Shown here piece after piece: positions 1 to 6,961 of a stretch of 10,249 nt of DNA (positions within the stretch are counted from its first letter, which is position 1; each line of letters begins with the position of its first letter). A model generated the notes under the pieces. The model searched no databases. It saw nothing but the letters and a program-made list of their open reading frames with translations, and was not told the DNA's origin. The stretch lies in assembly GCA_048635425.1 (NCBI GenBank), contig JAIVYN010000138.1, positions 1 through 10,249 on the forward strand. Reading direction: 5' to 3'. Position numbers and translations under genes: made by a program. Source of the stretch: NIOZ-UU13 sp048635425. Lineage in GTDB: Bacteria; Planctomycetota; Phycisphaerae; Sedimentisphaerales; Anaerobacaceae.

Positions 1-1239
1 GTTCCCGGCACAACTTACTACTGGAGAATTGATGAGGTCAATAACACCGACCCGAATAGTCCCTGGAAAGGTGACATCTGGAGCTTTAGTATTCCACCCA
101 AGACTGCCTATGCACCCGACCCGGCTGATGGTGCCGAGTTGGTGGACCCGGATGTGCAGCTTAGCTGGACGGGAGGTTTCGGTTCAAAATTGCACACCGT
201 ATATTTCGGTGACAATTTTGATGAAGTGAACAACGCCGCCGGTGGACTCCCACAGGGAACTGCAACCTATACTCCCGGAACACTTAAATTGGCTAAGACT
301 TACTACTGGCGGATCGATGAGTTCGATGTCATCGAGACGCATAAAGGCGACGTCTGGAGCTTTACTACCCAGGGCGCCGTCGGCAGCCCGGACCCGTCTA
401 ACGGCGCTGTGGATGTAGAGCATACACCGGTTCTCACCTGGTCACCGGGAGTCTATGCTGCTTCGCATCAGGTGTACTTCGGCGACGACCAGGAGGCCGT
501 ACGCAATGCCGATACCGGCTCGCCTGAGTATAAAGGTGCCGGGGACCTTGGTGCCCAGAGCTATGAACCCGGAAAACTCCTGTGGGATACCACCTACTAC
601 TGGCGTATTGATGAGGCCAATAACGTCAATCCCGACAGTCCGTGGACAGGAAATATCTGGAGCTTTACGACAGCCAATTTCCTTGTCGTGGACGATTTCG
701 AGTCCTACAATGACCTTGACCCCGCCGACCCCGAGAGCAACAGGATATTTAATGCATGGTTGGACGGATACGACGACCCGACAAACGGTTCTTTAGTTGG
801 TTATGACGCTCCTCCTTTTGCAGAGCAAACTATCGTTCACGGAGGCAGCCAGTCGATGCCGCTCTACTACGACAACAGCGTTGGATACTCTGAGGCGACT
901 TTGACGTTGACTTACCCGCGTGACTGGACGGAGAATGGTGTCAGCACTTTATCGATTTGGTTCAGAGGCGATTCGGCTAATGCTGCTGAGACGTTGTATG
1001 TTGCTCTCAATGGCAATGCGGTAGTCTCTTATGATAATCCAAATGCAGCGCAGATAACTACCTGGATGGAATGGACTGTTGACCTGCAGGCATTCGCAGA
1101 CCAGGGTGTGAACTTAGCCAATGTCAATACTATTGCCCTTGGATTAGGCAATAAGAACAACCCACAGGCTGGTGGTTCAGGTACGATGTACTTTGACGAT
1201 ATTCGTCTGTATCCACCGCCGCCAGAGCCGGCACCGTAA
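1..1239 (+). CDS. Secreted FN3-like repeat protein, 3' part (5' end outside window)
   Basis: The frame is open from base 1 to the TAA at 1237-1239, so the start lies upstream and 412 codons are visible. The visible part has a repeat of about 95-98 residues marked by TYYWRIDE and, some 20 residues later, WSF(T/S). Three copies of the marker start at bases 13, 298 and 592. Each unit also contains a YFGD motif and an alternating hydrophobic pattern, as in fibronectin type III-like beta sandwiches. From about codon 227 (FLVVDDFESY) a different, roughly 180-residue beta-rich domain runs to YFDDIRLYP, followed by a proline-rich end with no sorting signal. Proteins of this style are common in Phycisphaerae and are usually extracellular. 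The C-terminal domain may bind carbohydrate, but that is inference. The full length and any N-terminal catalytic domain cannot be seen. The next gene, an exported glycosidase, fits a polysaccharide-use setting. Confidence 0.8.
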   Translation, partial: VPGTTYYWRIDEVNNTDPNSPWKGDIWSFSIPPKTAYAPDPADGAELVDPDVQLSWTGGFGSKLHTVYFGDNFDEVNNAAGGLPQGTATYTPGTLKLAKTYYWRIDEFDVIETHKGDVWSFTTQGAVGSPDPSNGAVDVEHTPVLTWSPGVYAASHQVYFGDDQEAVRNADTGSPEYKGAGDLGAQSYEPGKLLWDTTYYWRIDEANNVNPDSPWTGNIWSFTTANFLVVDDFESYNDLDPADPESNRIFNAWLDGYDDPTNGSLVGYDAPPFAEQTIVHGGSQSMPLYYDNSVGYSEATLTLTYPRDWTENGVSTLSIWFRGDSANAAETLYVALNGNAVVSYDNPNAAQITTWMEWTVDLQAFADQGVNLANVNTIALGLGNKNNPQAGGSGTMYFDDIRLYPPPPEPAP

Positions 1240-1359
1240 GCCGTGTGATTTAGCTGGCAGTTAGAATTACTTGGTTGAACCCGTTAGATAACGTCGTATT
1301 TTTCATATCTCACGGCGTTGATATAGCTGAGCAGTTATGAGTGGAAAAGGAGCATTATC

Positions 1360-3135
1360 ATGAGAAGATCGCCTCTACTGTTAGCGGTATTCATCGGCGT
1401 CATCTTTGGTTCTGAAGGCATTTCCGCGCGTGAAATACATGTCTCAAAAGCGGGCAGCGATTCAGCTTCCGGGAGTCACGCTCGCCCATATCTCACCATC
1501 AACAAGGCCGCATCCGTCGCGCAGCCCGGAGATACCGTCACCGTTCACGCCGGAACCTATCGCGAATGGGTCAAACCCATCCATGGTGGCACCGATGATA
1601 GCAAACGCATCACCTACCGAGCAGCGCCCGGCGAGGAAGTCTTCATCAAAGGTTCCGAGCGTATCACCTCCTGGGCACGCGAAGCCGGTGACGTTTGGAA
1701 AGTTGAACTACCGAACTCATTCTTCGGCGAATACAATCCCTACGCGCTGAAGCTTTCCGGGGGCTGGCTGAATTACGGCAAGTGGCATCATCGCGGGGAC
1801 GTCTATCTCAATGGCGAGGCCTTCTACGAAAAAAAGACAGCACAGGAGCTGGCAGAGGCCGAGCACACCTGGCATTGCCGGGTGGACGAAGAGGTGACGA
1901 CCATCTGGGCGAATTTCGGCAAGGCCAATCCCAACACGGAACTGACCGAGATCAACGTTCGCGAAAGCCTCTTCATGCCCGAAATTACCGGCCTTAAATA
2001 CATCACCGTCGATGGCTTTAACTTTATGCACGCAGCCGCAAACTGGGCGCCACCGACTTTGGAATTGCAGATGGGCGCTGTCGGCCCACGCATGGGGAAG
2101 CACTGGATCATCGAGAATTGCACGATTACCAACGCCCGCTGCGTTGGTATTATTTTGGGACATGCGCCGGGCGTTGATTACAGCGATATCGACACCTATG
2201 GGGACCACATCATCCGCAACAACGTTATCCGGCGGTGCGGACAAGCGGGTATCGCCGGTCAAAAAGGGGCCACCCGCTCACTCATCTCCGGCAATCTCAT
2301 CGAAGACACCAATTACCGCAGGGAGTTCGGCGGGTGGGAAACCGCCGGGATTAAGTTTCACAATAGCGTGGATACCGTCATCAGCAGCAATCTGATCCGG
2401 GGTGTTTATCGACAAGAGCAGGGCGCTTTTGGGATCTGGATTGACTTCGGCAACCAAGGCATCCGTATTACCCGCAATGTCATCTACGACACCGAAGCCG
2501 CCACCGTTTTCCTGGAGATGAACCACGGCCCCATTCTTGTCGATAACAACGTCCTCATCGGACAACCAACCAGAAGTAACTCCGAGGCTACGGTGTTCGC
2601 GCACAATCTGTTTGTCGATTGCGGGTACGAGTACAGGCCCGACACCAAACGCCGTTCCCAGTATTACAGGCCGCATACGACAAAAGTGGCCGGACGCAAA
2701 GCCGGCACCGCCCAGGATGACAAGTGGTTTAACAATATTTTTGTCCGACGGGGACTCGACCAAGTAAAAACAGCCCCCGGCTATGCATCGGATTACAACG
2801 TCTTCCTGGAGGGGGCCAAGAGGAGCTCCTTCGGCGATGAGAACAGCGTGGTCGACCCTTATGTCACGGGATTGACCATCAAAGCTCATCCTCTAAGAGC
2901 CACTATCACGTTTTCCATGAATGACGCGCCGTTCCGTGTGAAAGGGCCGCGGGTCAATGCTGAGCTTCTCGGTGTCTTTCCGACCGTCGGGCAAACCATT
3001 GAGGACCGTTACGGCAACCCTATCAAAGTGAATGCCGACATCAACGGGAAGAAGTATACGCGACCAATCGCCGGCCCACTCGCAGACCTCAAGAAGGGGC
3101 CCAACACTATCGTCTGGCCAATCAAGCAGCATTAG
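1360..3135 (+). CDS. Exported GH120-type beta-xylosidase (right-handed beta-helix)
   Basis: This 591-residue protein begins with a signal peptide of about 23 residues (MRRSPLLLAVFIGVIFG...ISA). The mature part follows the GH120 family, whose type member is XylC of Thermoanaerobacterium saccharolyticum. Shared signatures, compared from memory, are TINKAASVA..GDT, YREWVKP, PNSFFGE.NPY, GDVYLNG..FYE, HAA..WAPPT, WIIE and HIIRNN...CGQ..I. The WIDF motif places Asp362 where XylC has its nucleophile. FLEMNHGP places Glu386 where XylC has its acid/base, with 24 residues between the two here and 23 in XylC. The expected reaction is release of xylose from the non-reducing end of xylo-oligosaccharides, probably outside the cytoplasm. 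AAGGAG at 1347-1352, seven bases before the ATG, supports the start. By eye the gene is more GC-rich than those after position 3450. A related beta-helix hydrolase of other specificity remains possible. Confidence 0.8.
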   Translation: MRRSPLLLAVFIGVIFGSEGISAREIHVSKAGSDSASGSHARPYLTINKAASVAQPGDTVTVHAGTYREWVKPIHGGTDDSKRITYRAAPGEEVFIKGSERITSWAREAGDVWKVELPNSFFGEYNPYALKLSGGWLNYGKWHHRGDVYLNGEAFYEKKTAQELAEAEHTWHCRVDEEVTTIWANFGKANPNTELTEINVRESLFMPEITGLKYITVDGFNFMHAAANWAPPTLELQMGAVGPRMGKHWIIENCTITNARCVGIILGHAPGVDYSDIDTYGDHIIRNNVIRRCGQAGIAGQKGATRSLISGNLIEDTNYRREFGGWETAGIKFHNSVDTVISSNLIRGVYRQEQGAFGIWIDFGNQGIRITRNVIYDTEAATVFLEMNHGPILVDNNVLIGQPTRSNSEATVFAHNLFVDCGYEYRPDTKRRSQYYRPHTTKVAGRKAGTAQDDKWFNNIFVRRGLDQVKTAPGYASDYNVFLEGAKRSSFGDENSVVDPYVTGLTIKAHPLRATITFSMNDAPFRVKGPRVNAELLGVFPTVGQTIEDRYGNPIKVNADINGKKYTRPIAGPLADLKKGPNTIVWPIKQH

Positions 3136-3158
3136 TGAAACCGGAAAACATGCTATGC

Positions 3159-3220
3159 AGGCGCCAAGAGGGAGACATCAAGCGTTCACTATTTGCTCCA
3201 ACGCTTAAACCTTGGTGCCC
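3159..3220 (+). terminator. Nested stem-loop after the GH120 gene
   Basis: An outer stem pairs GGCGCCAAG (3160-3168) with CTTGGTGCC (3211-3219), with one G-U pair. An inner 7-bp stem pairs AAGCGTT (3180-3186) with AACGCTT (3200-3206). The structure starts 24 bases after the stop codon of the GH120 gene. No run of T follows it, so it is not a classic intrinsic terminator. It could instead protect the 3' end of the mRNA. Confidence 0.35.
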
Positions 3221-3228
3221 TGAGTTTC

Positions 3229-3328
3229 TATATTACTCAAACTGACCGGTTTCAAACTGTCATGCTGAGCAACGCGAAGGAATACTTATAGCTATTTTCG
3301 CGACCAAATCGGTCAGTTTGAGTATATA
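3229..3328. repeat. Composite interspersed repeat with about 23-bp inverted ends
   Basis: The left arm (3229-3252, core ACTCAAACTGACCGGTTT) and right arm (3306-3328, core AAATCGGTCAGTTTGAGT) are inverted copies with one mismatch in the 18-bp core. Beyond the core the match continues through TATA with one indel. The 53-bp interior begins with AACTGTCATGCTGAGCAACG, which resembles the TGTCAT.CTGAGC...GCGAAG interspersed repeat found in many bacterial genomes. Translated on the other strand, that repeat gives the familiar ...LLSMTV type of false protein. No gene is present here, and no clear target-site duplication is visible. Confidence 0.55.
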
Positions 3329-3453
3329 AACCGTTCTTCCGTACATAATAATCCTCCTGGTGTTGCCAGACGAGTTTTTGTACGGTATGCGGACAATTTA
3401 CAAAGAAAATTTTAATTAATAGACAAAACAGCAACGTCAAACGGTCTTTACTA

Positions 3454-4014
3454 ATGAATCGAATACAGGACAACATTTTGGACGAGAATCAGCCTGATAA
3501 TATGCTGCGAGAGGCTCTGGGACGGAATAGTCCGGCGGCAGTGGAATTAATGTGGGATCGTTATGCAAACGATCTGCTCACGTTTCTCCAGGCCATGCTC
3601 TGTTCGAGGCACGATGCCGAAGATGTGCTCCAGACGGTCTTTGTCAGGATTGCTCGCAAGCGTCATAGATTGGCCGGGGCACGCTGCCTGGATGCCTATG
3701 TGTATCGAATCGCTCGAAATGAAGCCTCCAGGCTGATTAGTAGCCGTAAAAGAGAGCAGATAGCTAAGGTTAAAACTGAATCTTGGCTAATGATAACGGA
3801 AAACAACCAGGAACTGAGCGACCTGGTTGAACAGTTGCAAGCTGCCTTAGCTCATTTACCGCAGCCACAGCGAGAAGTGATTGTTCTGAAGATATATAGG
3901 CAGAAAACGTTTTTGGAAATCTCCGGGCTTTTGGGACTGTCTCAAAACACGGTAGCGAGCCGATACCGTTACGGCATGGAGAAGCTGCGAAACTTGTTGG
4001 GGAATCTTACATAA
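3454..4014 (+). CDS. ECF-family RNA polymerase sigma factor
   Basis: This 186-residue protein has the two-domain layout of ECF sigma factors. Region 2 covers about residues 27-100 and includes DAEDVLQTVF (54-63) and the helix AYVYRIARNEASRLI. A charged linker follows, then region 4 from LPQPQRE (about 135), with a helix-turn-helix around EISGLLGLSQNTVASR and an end rich in Lys and Arg. It should direct RNA polymerase to a small set of promoters. No good ribosome-binding site precedes ATG 3454, and ATG 3502 (NMLREAL) is an alternative start. The stop overlaps the next start (TAATG), so the two are probably co-translated. That neighbour has the form of an anti-sigma factor. Targets cannot be inferred from the sequence. 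Confidence 0.9.
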   Translation: MNRIQDNILDENQPDNMLREALGRNSPAAVELMWDRYANDLLTFLQAMLCSRHDAEDVLQTVFVRIARKRHRLAGARCLDAYVYRIARNEASRLISSRKREQIAKVKTESWLMITENNQELSDLVEQLQAALAHLPQPQREVIVLKIYRQKTFLEISGLLGLSQNTVASRYRYGMEKLRNLLGNLT

Positions 4015-4520
4015 TGAACGAAAAAGATTTAGAGAACGATAAGATCAAACATCTCTTGAGAAGAGCACACATACCTGAACCATCGCCCCTGCTCAAAGAG
4101 CGAATCACCACTGAAGCAAGAAAGGAGTGGAACCAAACCTCAGTGGAAATGCCATGGCAGATTCCCTTAAGGCGCCTCGTAGCTTCCGCGGCGGCGGCTG
4201 TATTCATTATCTCGATTGCAAATTTTTCCAGCAACCATGCACTTAAAAAATGGCGTCCCGGAGATGTCCGGGCTACAAGGGAACAGCTCCCTGACCTGGA
4301 GACACTACCTGAAATGCCTTATCGTCCTTTTGTAAGACATCTGGTCTCGGTCAATCGCAGACCATCTATGCCCGATGCTTCAACGTTACGCAACTATGCC
4401 GAGAGAGTGCGCCAGGCCCTGCAAGAAACGCAGCAGAACGGAGCTTCGAACAAACAGGTGCCGAACGGAGGAAGAAGCCGTCTGCTTCCAATCCAACTAA
4501 GCACCGATTCTTATTCATAG
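4014..4520 (+). CDS. Putative anti-sigma factor, single-pass membrane protein
   Basis: The 168-residue protein starts on the last base of the sigma gene's stop codon. The cytoplasmic N-terminus is highly charged (about residues 1-50). One hydrophobic segment follows (about 55-71, LVASAAAAVFIISIANF), and then a polar outer part of about 95 residues with low-complexity, Gln/Asn-rich sequence near the end. This topology and the overlap with an ECF sigma gene suggest an anti-sigma factor that holds the sigma factor at the membrane. The HxxxCxxC zinc motif of ZAS-type anti-sigma factors is absent, and the protein has no cysteine at all. The role is inferred from context; no family is recognised. 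Confidence 0.7.
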   Translation: MNEKDLENDKIKHLLRRAHIPEPSPLLKERITTEARKEWNQTSVEMPWQIPLRRLVASAAAAVFIISIANFSSNHALKKWRPGDVRATREQLPDLETLPEMPYRPFVRHLVSVNRRPSMPDASTLRNYAERVRQALQETQQNGASNKQVPNGGRSRLLPIQLSTDSYS

Positions 4521-4529
4521 ATACAGATC

Positions 4530-4704
4530 AAGGCTTCTGAAAAATTGAGGTTAGGCATATATTATTTAAGAAAATCTGTTTTTTTTGATTTTCTTAATAA
4601 TCACCTAACTATTTATTAAATAATGACTTACTGGTTGAAAAGAAAAATCAAAAAACAATTTTTTCTTTTCCAAGTATGCCTAACCTCAATTTTTCAGAAG
4701 CCTT
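4530..4704. mobile_element. MITE-like element with perfect 30-bp terminal inverted repeats
   Basis: The left end 4530-4559 (AAGGCTTCTG...TTAGGCATA) is the exact reverse complement of the right end 4675-4704. The 115-bp interior is very AT-rich and has no reading frame. It contains two further hairpins: TAAGAAAATC / GATTTTCTTA around an 8-T run, and GAAAAGAAAAAT paired with ATTTTTTCTTTTC. Size, perfect ends and lack of coding fit a miniature inverted-repeat element moved by a transposase elsewhere. A target-site duplication is not evident from the flanks (..CAGATC and AGAGAAAT..). As RNA it would fold into one long hairpin and may also cut transcription between the genes on either side. Confidence 0.7.
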
Positions 4705-4734
4705 AGAGAAATAACTCTTGAAAGGAGAATTATC

Positions 4735-6081
4735 ATGAAAAAGAAAACTGCGAAAATCCTGACAGGTATTGCCATAGTAATTGTTGTGCTCGGCCTGATA
4801 TATGCTATTGCGGTGAGTGTCTCATCAGCGAAGCTTCGCCGAGTTTACGCCGACCTTAAGAAAGACGGCCGGCCTATGTTGCCGGGCCAGGTCATACCAC
4901 GGGAAGTTGCAGACGAAAATAATGCCGCCCTGTTATACAAAGGCATAGCAATAGTGCTTAAAGCTCAGCCTGCACCTGAGAAGAACCTGCTGGAATATCT
5001 GGGAGACCTTTCAAATACGTTTATTAAAGAATCACTCGACACTGATAAGCTTGCTAAGCTTAAGCAAATGATCGGTCAGGGTGTTGTCACACAGGCACTG
5101 TCCATCGTTGAGCAGGGCACCCGGCGGAGTTCATGCCGTTTCGAACTCAATTATGACGACGGTATCATCATGCAACTGCCTCATTTATCAGGCATGAGGA
5201 ACCTCTCTCGTATTTTCTGCGCCAAAACATATATCGAAGCCAAGAACGGTAATCCGGAAATCGCATGGGACATGGTTCCAACTCAATTGAAATTCGCCGA
5301 CGCCCTGCGTAGCGAACCTGTCTTAATCAGCCAACTTGTACGCATAGCGATGATCAGGTTATCCTGCAACACAATCAGGAAGCTCTGCGAAATCGCACCG
5401 CCGAACACACAACAAGTCAGTGACACTCAGAGTCTTCTAAGGGATTTTGATGATATTCGCACGCTTATTTTCTCCATCGATGCCGATCGCCTGCTTTTGG
5501 GTGAATGGGTGTTCAGCCTTCCCAAATACAAACTATTCAATCTAAATCTCCACAATAACCAGCAGGAGGATAGCGGACTAATCTTTAGGCTTTTATACTA
5601 CGGAATAATCTTGAAACCCGTATTCCTTGCAGACCACGCGGCATACCTGCGATTCATGCGCGAAGGCGCTCGGTTTGCTGAGCGCCCGTACTCACGTGAG
5701 CAGGGAGAAATCCTGGAAAAGGGAGTCCAGAAAAAACGATATATTCTGACAAGTACGCTCGCCCCGGCGCTGTACAGGGTCAAACAAATCCACAGTGAAA
5801 TGATTGCAGAAGTTCGCATCGCGCAAGCAGGTCTTGCCCTGCTACAATACAAACAGACGAAAAATGCCTTTCCTGCCACGCTGGAAGCGCTCAAGCTTCA
5901 GAACATCAATGACCCGTTCTCCGATGGGCTGCTTTCTTACAAGACTGAGGGACAGGGTTTTGTTCTCTACAGTGTCGGCCCGGATCAAAAGGACAACAAC
6001 GGCAGCCTCAGACAAAAGAAACAAAAGACAGACTGGGATATCGTCTGGATCTTCCCTGGCAGACAGCAGGATGATGCCTGA
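4735..6081 (+). CDS. Membrane-anchored protein of unknown function with pseudopilin-like C-terminus
   Basis: The 448-residue protein starts at an ATG preceded by AAGGAG (4722-4727) at seven bases. Residues about 8-29 form one N-terminal membrane anchor (ILTGIAIVIVVLGLIYAIAV). The long middle is alpha-helical and has no motif I recognise. The end resembles the tail of planctomycete proteins related to type II secretion pseudopilins: an AQAGLALLQYKQTKNAFPATLEAL-like stretch (about 363-386), then DPFSDGLLSYK and GFVLYSVGPDQKDNNG (393-423). In such proteins this segment is a small periplasmic beta unit. The gene is separated from the sigma / anti-sigma pair by the MITE-like element, so it may or may not once have belonged to that operon. 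I cannot assign a function. Confidence 0.75.
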   Translation: MKKKTAKILTGIAIVIVVLGLIYAIAVSVSSAKLRRVYADLKKDGRPMLPGQVIPREVADENNAALLYKGIAIVLKAQPAPEKNLLEYLGDLSNTFIKESLDTDKLAKLKQMIGQGVVTQALSIVEQGTRRSSCRFELNYDDGIIMQLPHLSGMRNLSRIFCAKTYIEAKNGNPEIAWDMVPTQLKFADALRSEPVLISQLVRIAMIRLSCNTIRKLCEIAPPNTQQVSDTQSLLRDFDDIRTLIFSIDADRLLLGEWVFSLPKYKLFNLNLHNNQQEDSGLIFRLLYYGIILKPVFLADHAAYLRFMREGARFAERPYSREQGEILEKGVQKKRYILTSTLAPALYRVKQIHSEMIAEVRIAQAGLALLQYKQTKNAFPATLEALKLQNINDPFSDGLLSYKTEGQGFVLYSVGPDQKDNNGSLRQKKQKTDWDIVWIFPGRQQDDA

Positions 6082-6242
6082 CGACCTGACGATGTAAAGC
6101 ATCTTCAGCGTTTACGGTGACGGTGCCAAACAAGGCATCAACGCTCATATCCGGACGGCCGGGCGCTCAACGTGACCGAGGGCATCGCTCGCGCCCGATT
6201 TCGGAACAGGTGAACTGTAGATTTGCAGAGTGGAGGTACACC
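6082..6242. other. Intergenic stretch, possible gene debris
   Basis: No gene is supported here. One short open run from 6098 to a TGA near 6174 reads SIFSVYGDGAKQGINAHIRT..., which looks protein-like but has a stop codon directly before it and is only about 25 codons long. It may be a relic. The stretch ends with the ribosome-binding site of the remnant that follows. Confidence 0.3.
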
Positions 6243-6515
6243 GTGGGAAGATATCGCATTCTATTGTTGGTCTCGATACTCTTGTGTTTGCCGTCCGCAG
6301 CTCACGAACCGTTCGGACATCGGGGATCAACCTATGAGGTTACTGAACCGATCCGGATCGAGACGAGACAGAATCTGCATCTTCGTCGGCAAGGTCGTTT
6401 CCTCCAATATCAACACCGAGATGAAAAAACGATTATAGACCATAAGCGGAAACGAGCGTCACTCAGAGCCAAGGCCGATTCATGCTGTTCTGGCAAAGTG
6501 TGCTTTTTCCCCTAA
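6243..6515 (+). pseudogene. Remnant of a secreted beta-helix protein gene
   Basis: A GTG start at 6243 is preceded by GGAGG (6232-6236) at six bases. It opens a frame of 90 codons with a clear signal peptide (GRYRILLLVSILLCLPSAA). The next part, TYEVTEPIRIETRQNLHL, lines up with EYRLAKGLVIKGRNNLVL of the beta-helix lipoprotein encoded at 7351, with the same Y, I, NL and L positions. After about 6390 the similarity can be followed only by changing frame: VVSSNINTE in the next frame, then back to TIID. The final residues look like non-coding sequence. I read this as the degraded 5' end of a beta-helix gene related to its neighbour. A short functional secreted peptide is a less likely alternative. 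Confidence 0.5.
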
Positions 6516-6559
6516 TCAGCAGGGAACTTCGTGTATTCTATTGAATTCCGTTGAACCGT

Positions 6560-6634
6560 GCGTAACATTCGGAATGAGCGGTTTTTGGAGCGGCTTTAGC
6601 CACGGAAAAAATCCGCTCGATTGAGTCGTTAGAT
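6560..6634 (-). other. attC-like integron recombination site
   Basis: Read on the minus strand, the site starts with ATCTAAC (6634-6628), which fits the R'' consensus RYYYAAC. It ends with GTTACGC (6566-6560), one base off the R' consensus GTTRRRY. Inside, AATCGAGCGG pairs with CCGCTCATT, leaving one C unpaired, like the extrahelical base in the L'' arm of known attC sites. Unpaired spacers of five (GACTC) and six bases (CCGAAT) lie between the R and L boxes. A small hairpin GGC-TAAA-GCC sits at the centre. The length of 75 bp is within the normal range. The site begins nine bases after the stop codon of the minus-strand gene, where attC belongs in a cassette. Confidence 0.6.
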
Positions 6635-6643
6635 GTTATTATT

Positions 6644-6886
6644 TTATGTTACAATTCGTAACGCAAAATACGGAACAATATTAAAAACAAATATAGCTAT
6701 TTTAAAAAAAGCCATGCCGGCATAATGAATTGCATTGAACGTTTCTACTGGAATCTTGAACCACTTGCTATGCATACGATAAACCCAATCATGAGCAAAT
6801 ACCAGGAATAAAAACCACCATAGCAACAATCCCATATTAATTACAGCGCACCATCCTAATACTCCACGCAATATATCAACTGTCAT
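6644..6886 (-). CDS. Small membrane protein, DUF6868 family, carried in a gene cassette
   Basis: This 80-residue protein has two membrane helices (about residues 8-30 and 53-75). It carries the features I associate with DUF6868: WC.VIN near the start, AHDW.Y..H.KWF in the middle, and FNAIHYAGMAFFKIAI...N.VPY.ALRI at the end. The function of the family is unknown. A strong ribosome-binding site, AAAGGAGG (6900-6893), lies six bases before the ATG. The gene almost fills the space between a GTTAGAT box (6935-6929) and the attC-like site. Its leader of about 43 bases leaves no room for an obvious promoter, so it would depend on transcription from outside. The surrounding DNA is more AT-rich than the flanking genes, which fits acquisition. 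Confidence 0.85.
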   Translation of the reverse strand: MTVDILRGVLGWCAVINMGLLLWWFLFLVFAHDWVYRMHSKWFKIPVETFNAIHYAGMAFFKIAIFVFNIVPYFALRIVT

Positions 6887-6928
6887 TTGAAACCTCCTTT
6901 TTTTGTAAATATTTCATTATTTTTTTTC

Positions 6929-6961
6929 ATCTAACTATTGTTTATATCGTTTCCGCATAAC
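6929..6961 (-). other. Upstream boundary of the cassette, possible attI or attC remnant
   Basis: On the minus strand GTTAGAT (6935-6929) matches the GTTRRRY core at which cassettes join. Twenty bases further upstream is GATGTTATGC, which resembles the direct-repeat boxes of attI1 (GATGTTATGG, GATGTTACGC). AACAATA just before GTTAGAT also recalls the AACAAA before GTTAG in attI1. No stem that would make this an attC was found, and no integrase gene is adjacent. The assignment is tentative. Confidence 0.3.

Noticed and set aside
1717..2889. Long minus-strand open frames opposite the GH120 gene
   Set aside because: They lie entirely within a well-supported plus-strand enzyme gene and have no ribosome-binding site or recognisable protein features.
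3339..3385. CCGTACA / TGTACGG inverted repeat before the sigma gene, considered as an operator
   Set aside because: The arms are only 7 bp with a 33-base gap and no promoter could be placed with confidence, so it may be chance.
3252..3476. Minus-strand 74-codon frame ending in ...FALLSMTV
   Set aside because: It is the translation of the interspersed TGTCATGCTGAGC repeat plus flanking palindromes, a well-known source of false proteins.
6117..6242. Upstream extension of the beta-helix remnant to ATG 6117
   Set aside because: The signal peptide and the GGAGG site both point to GTG 6243, and the 42 extra residues look non-coding.
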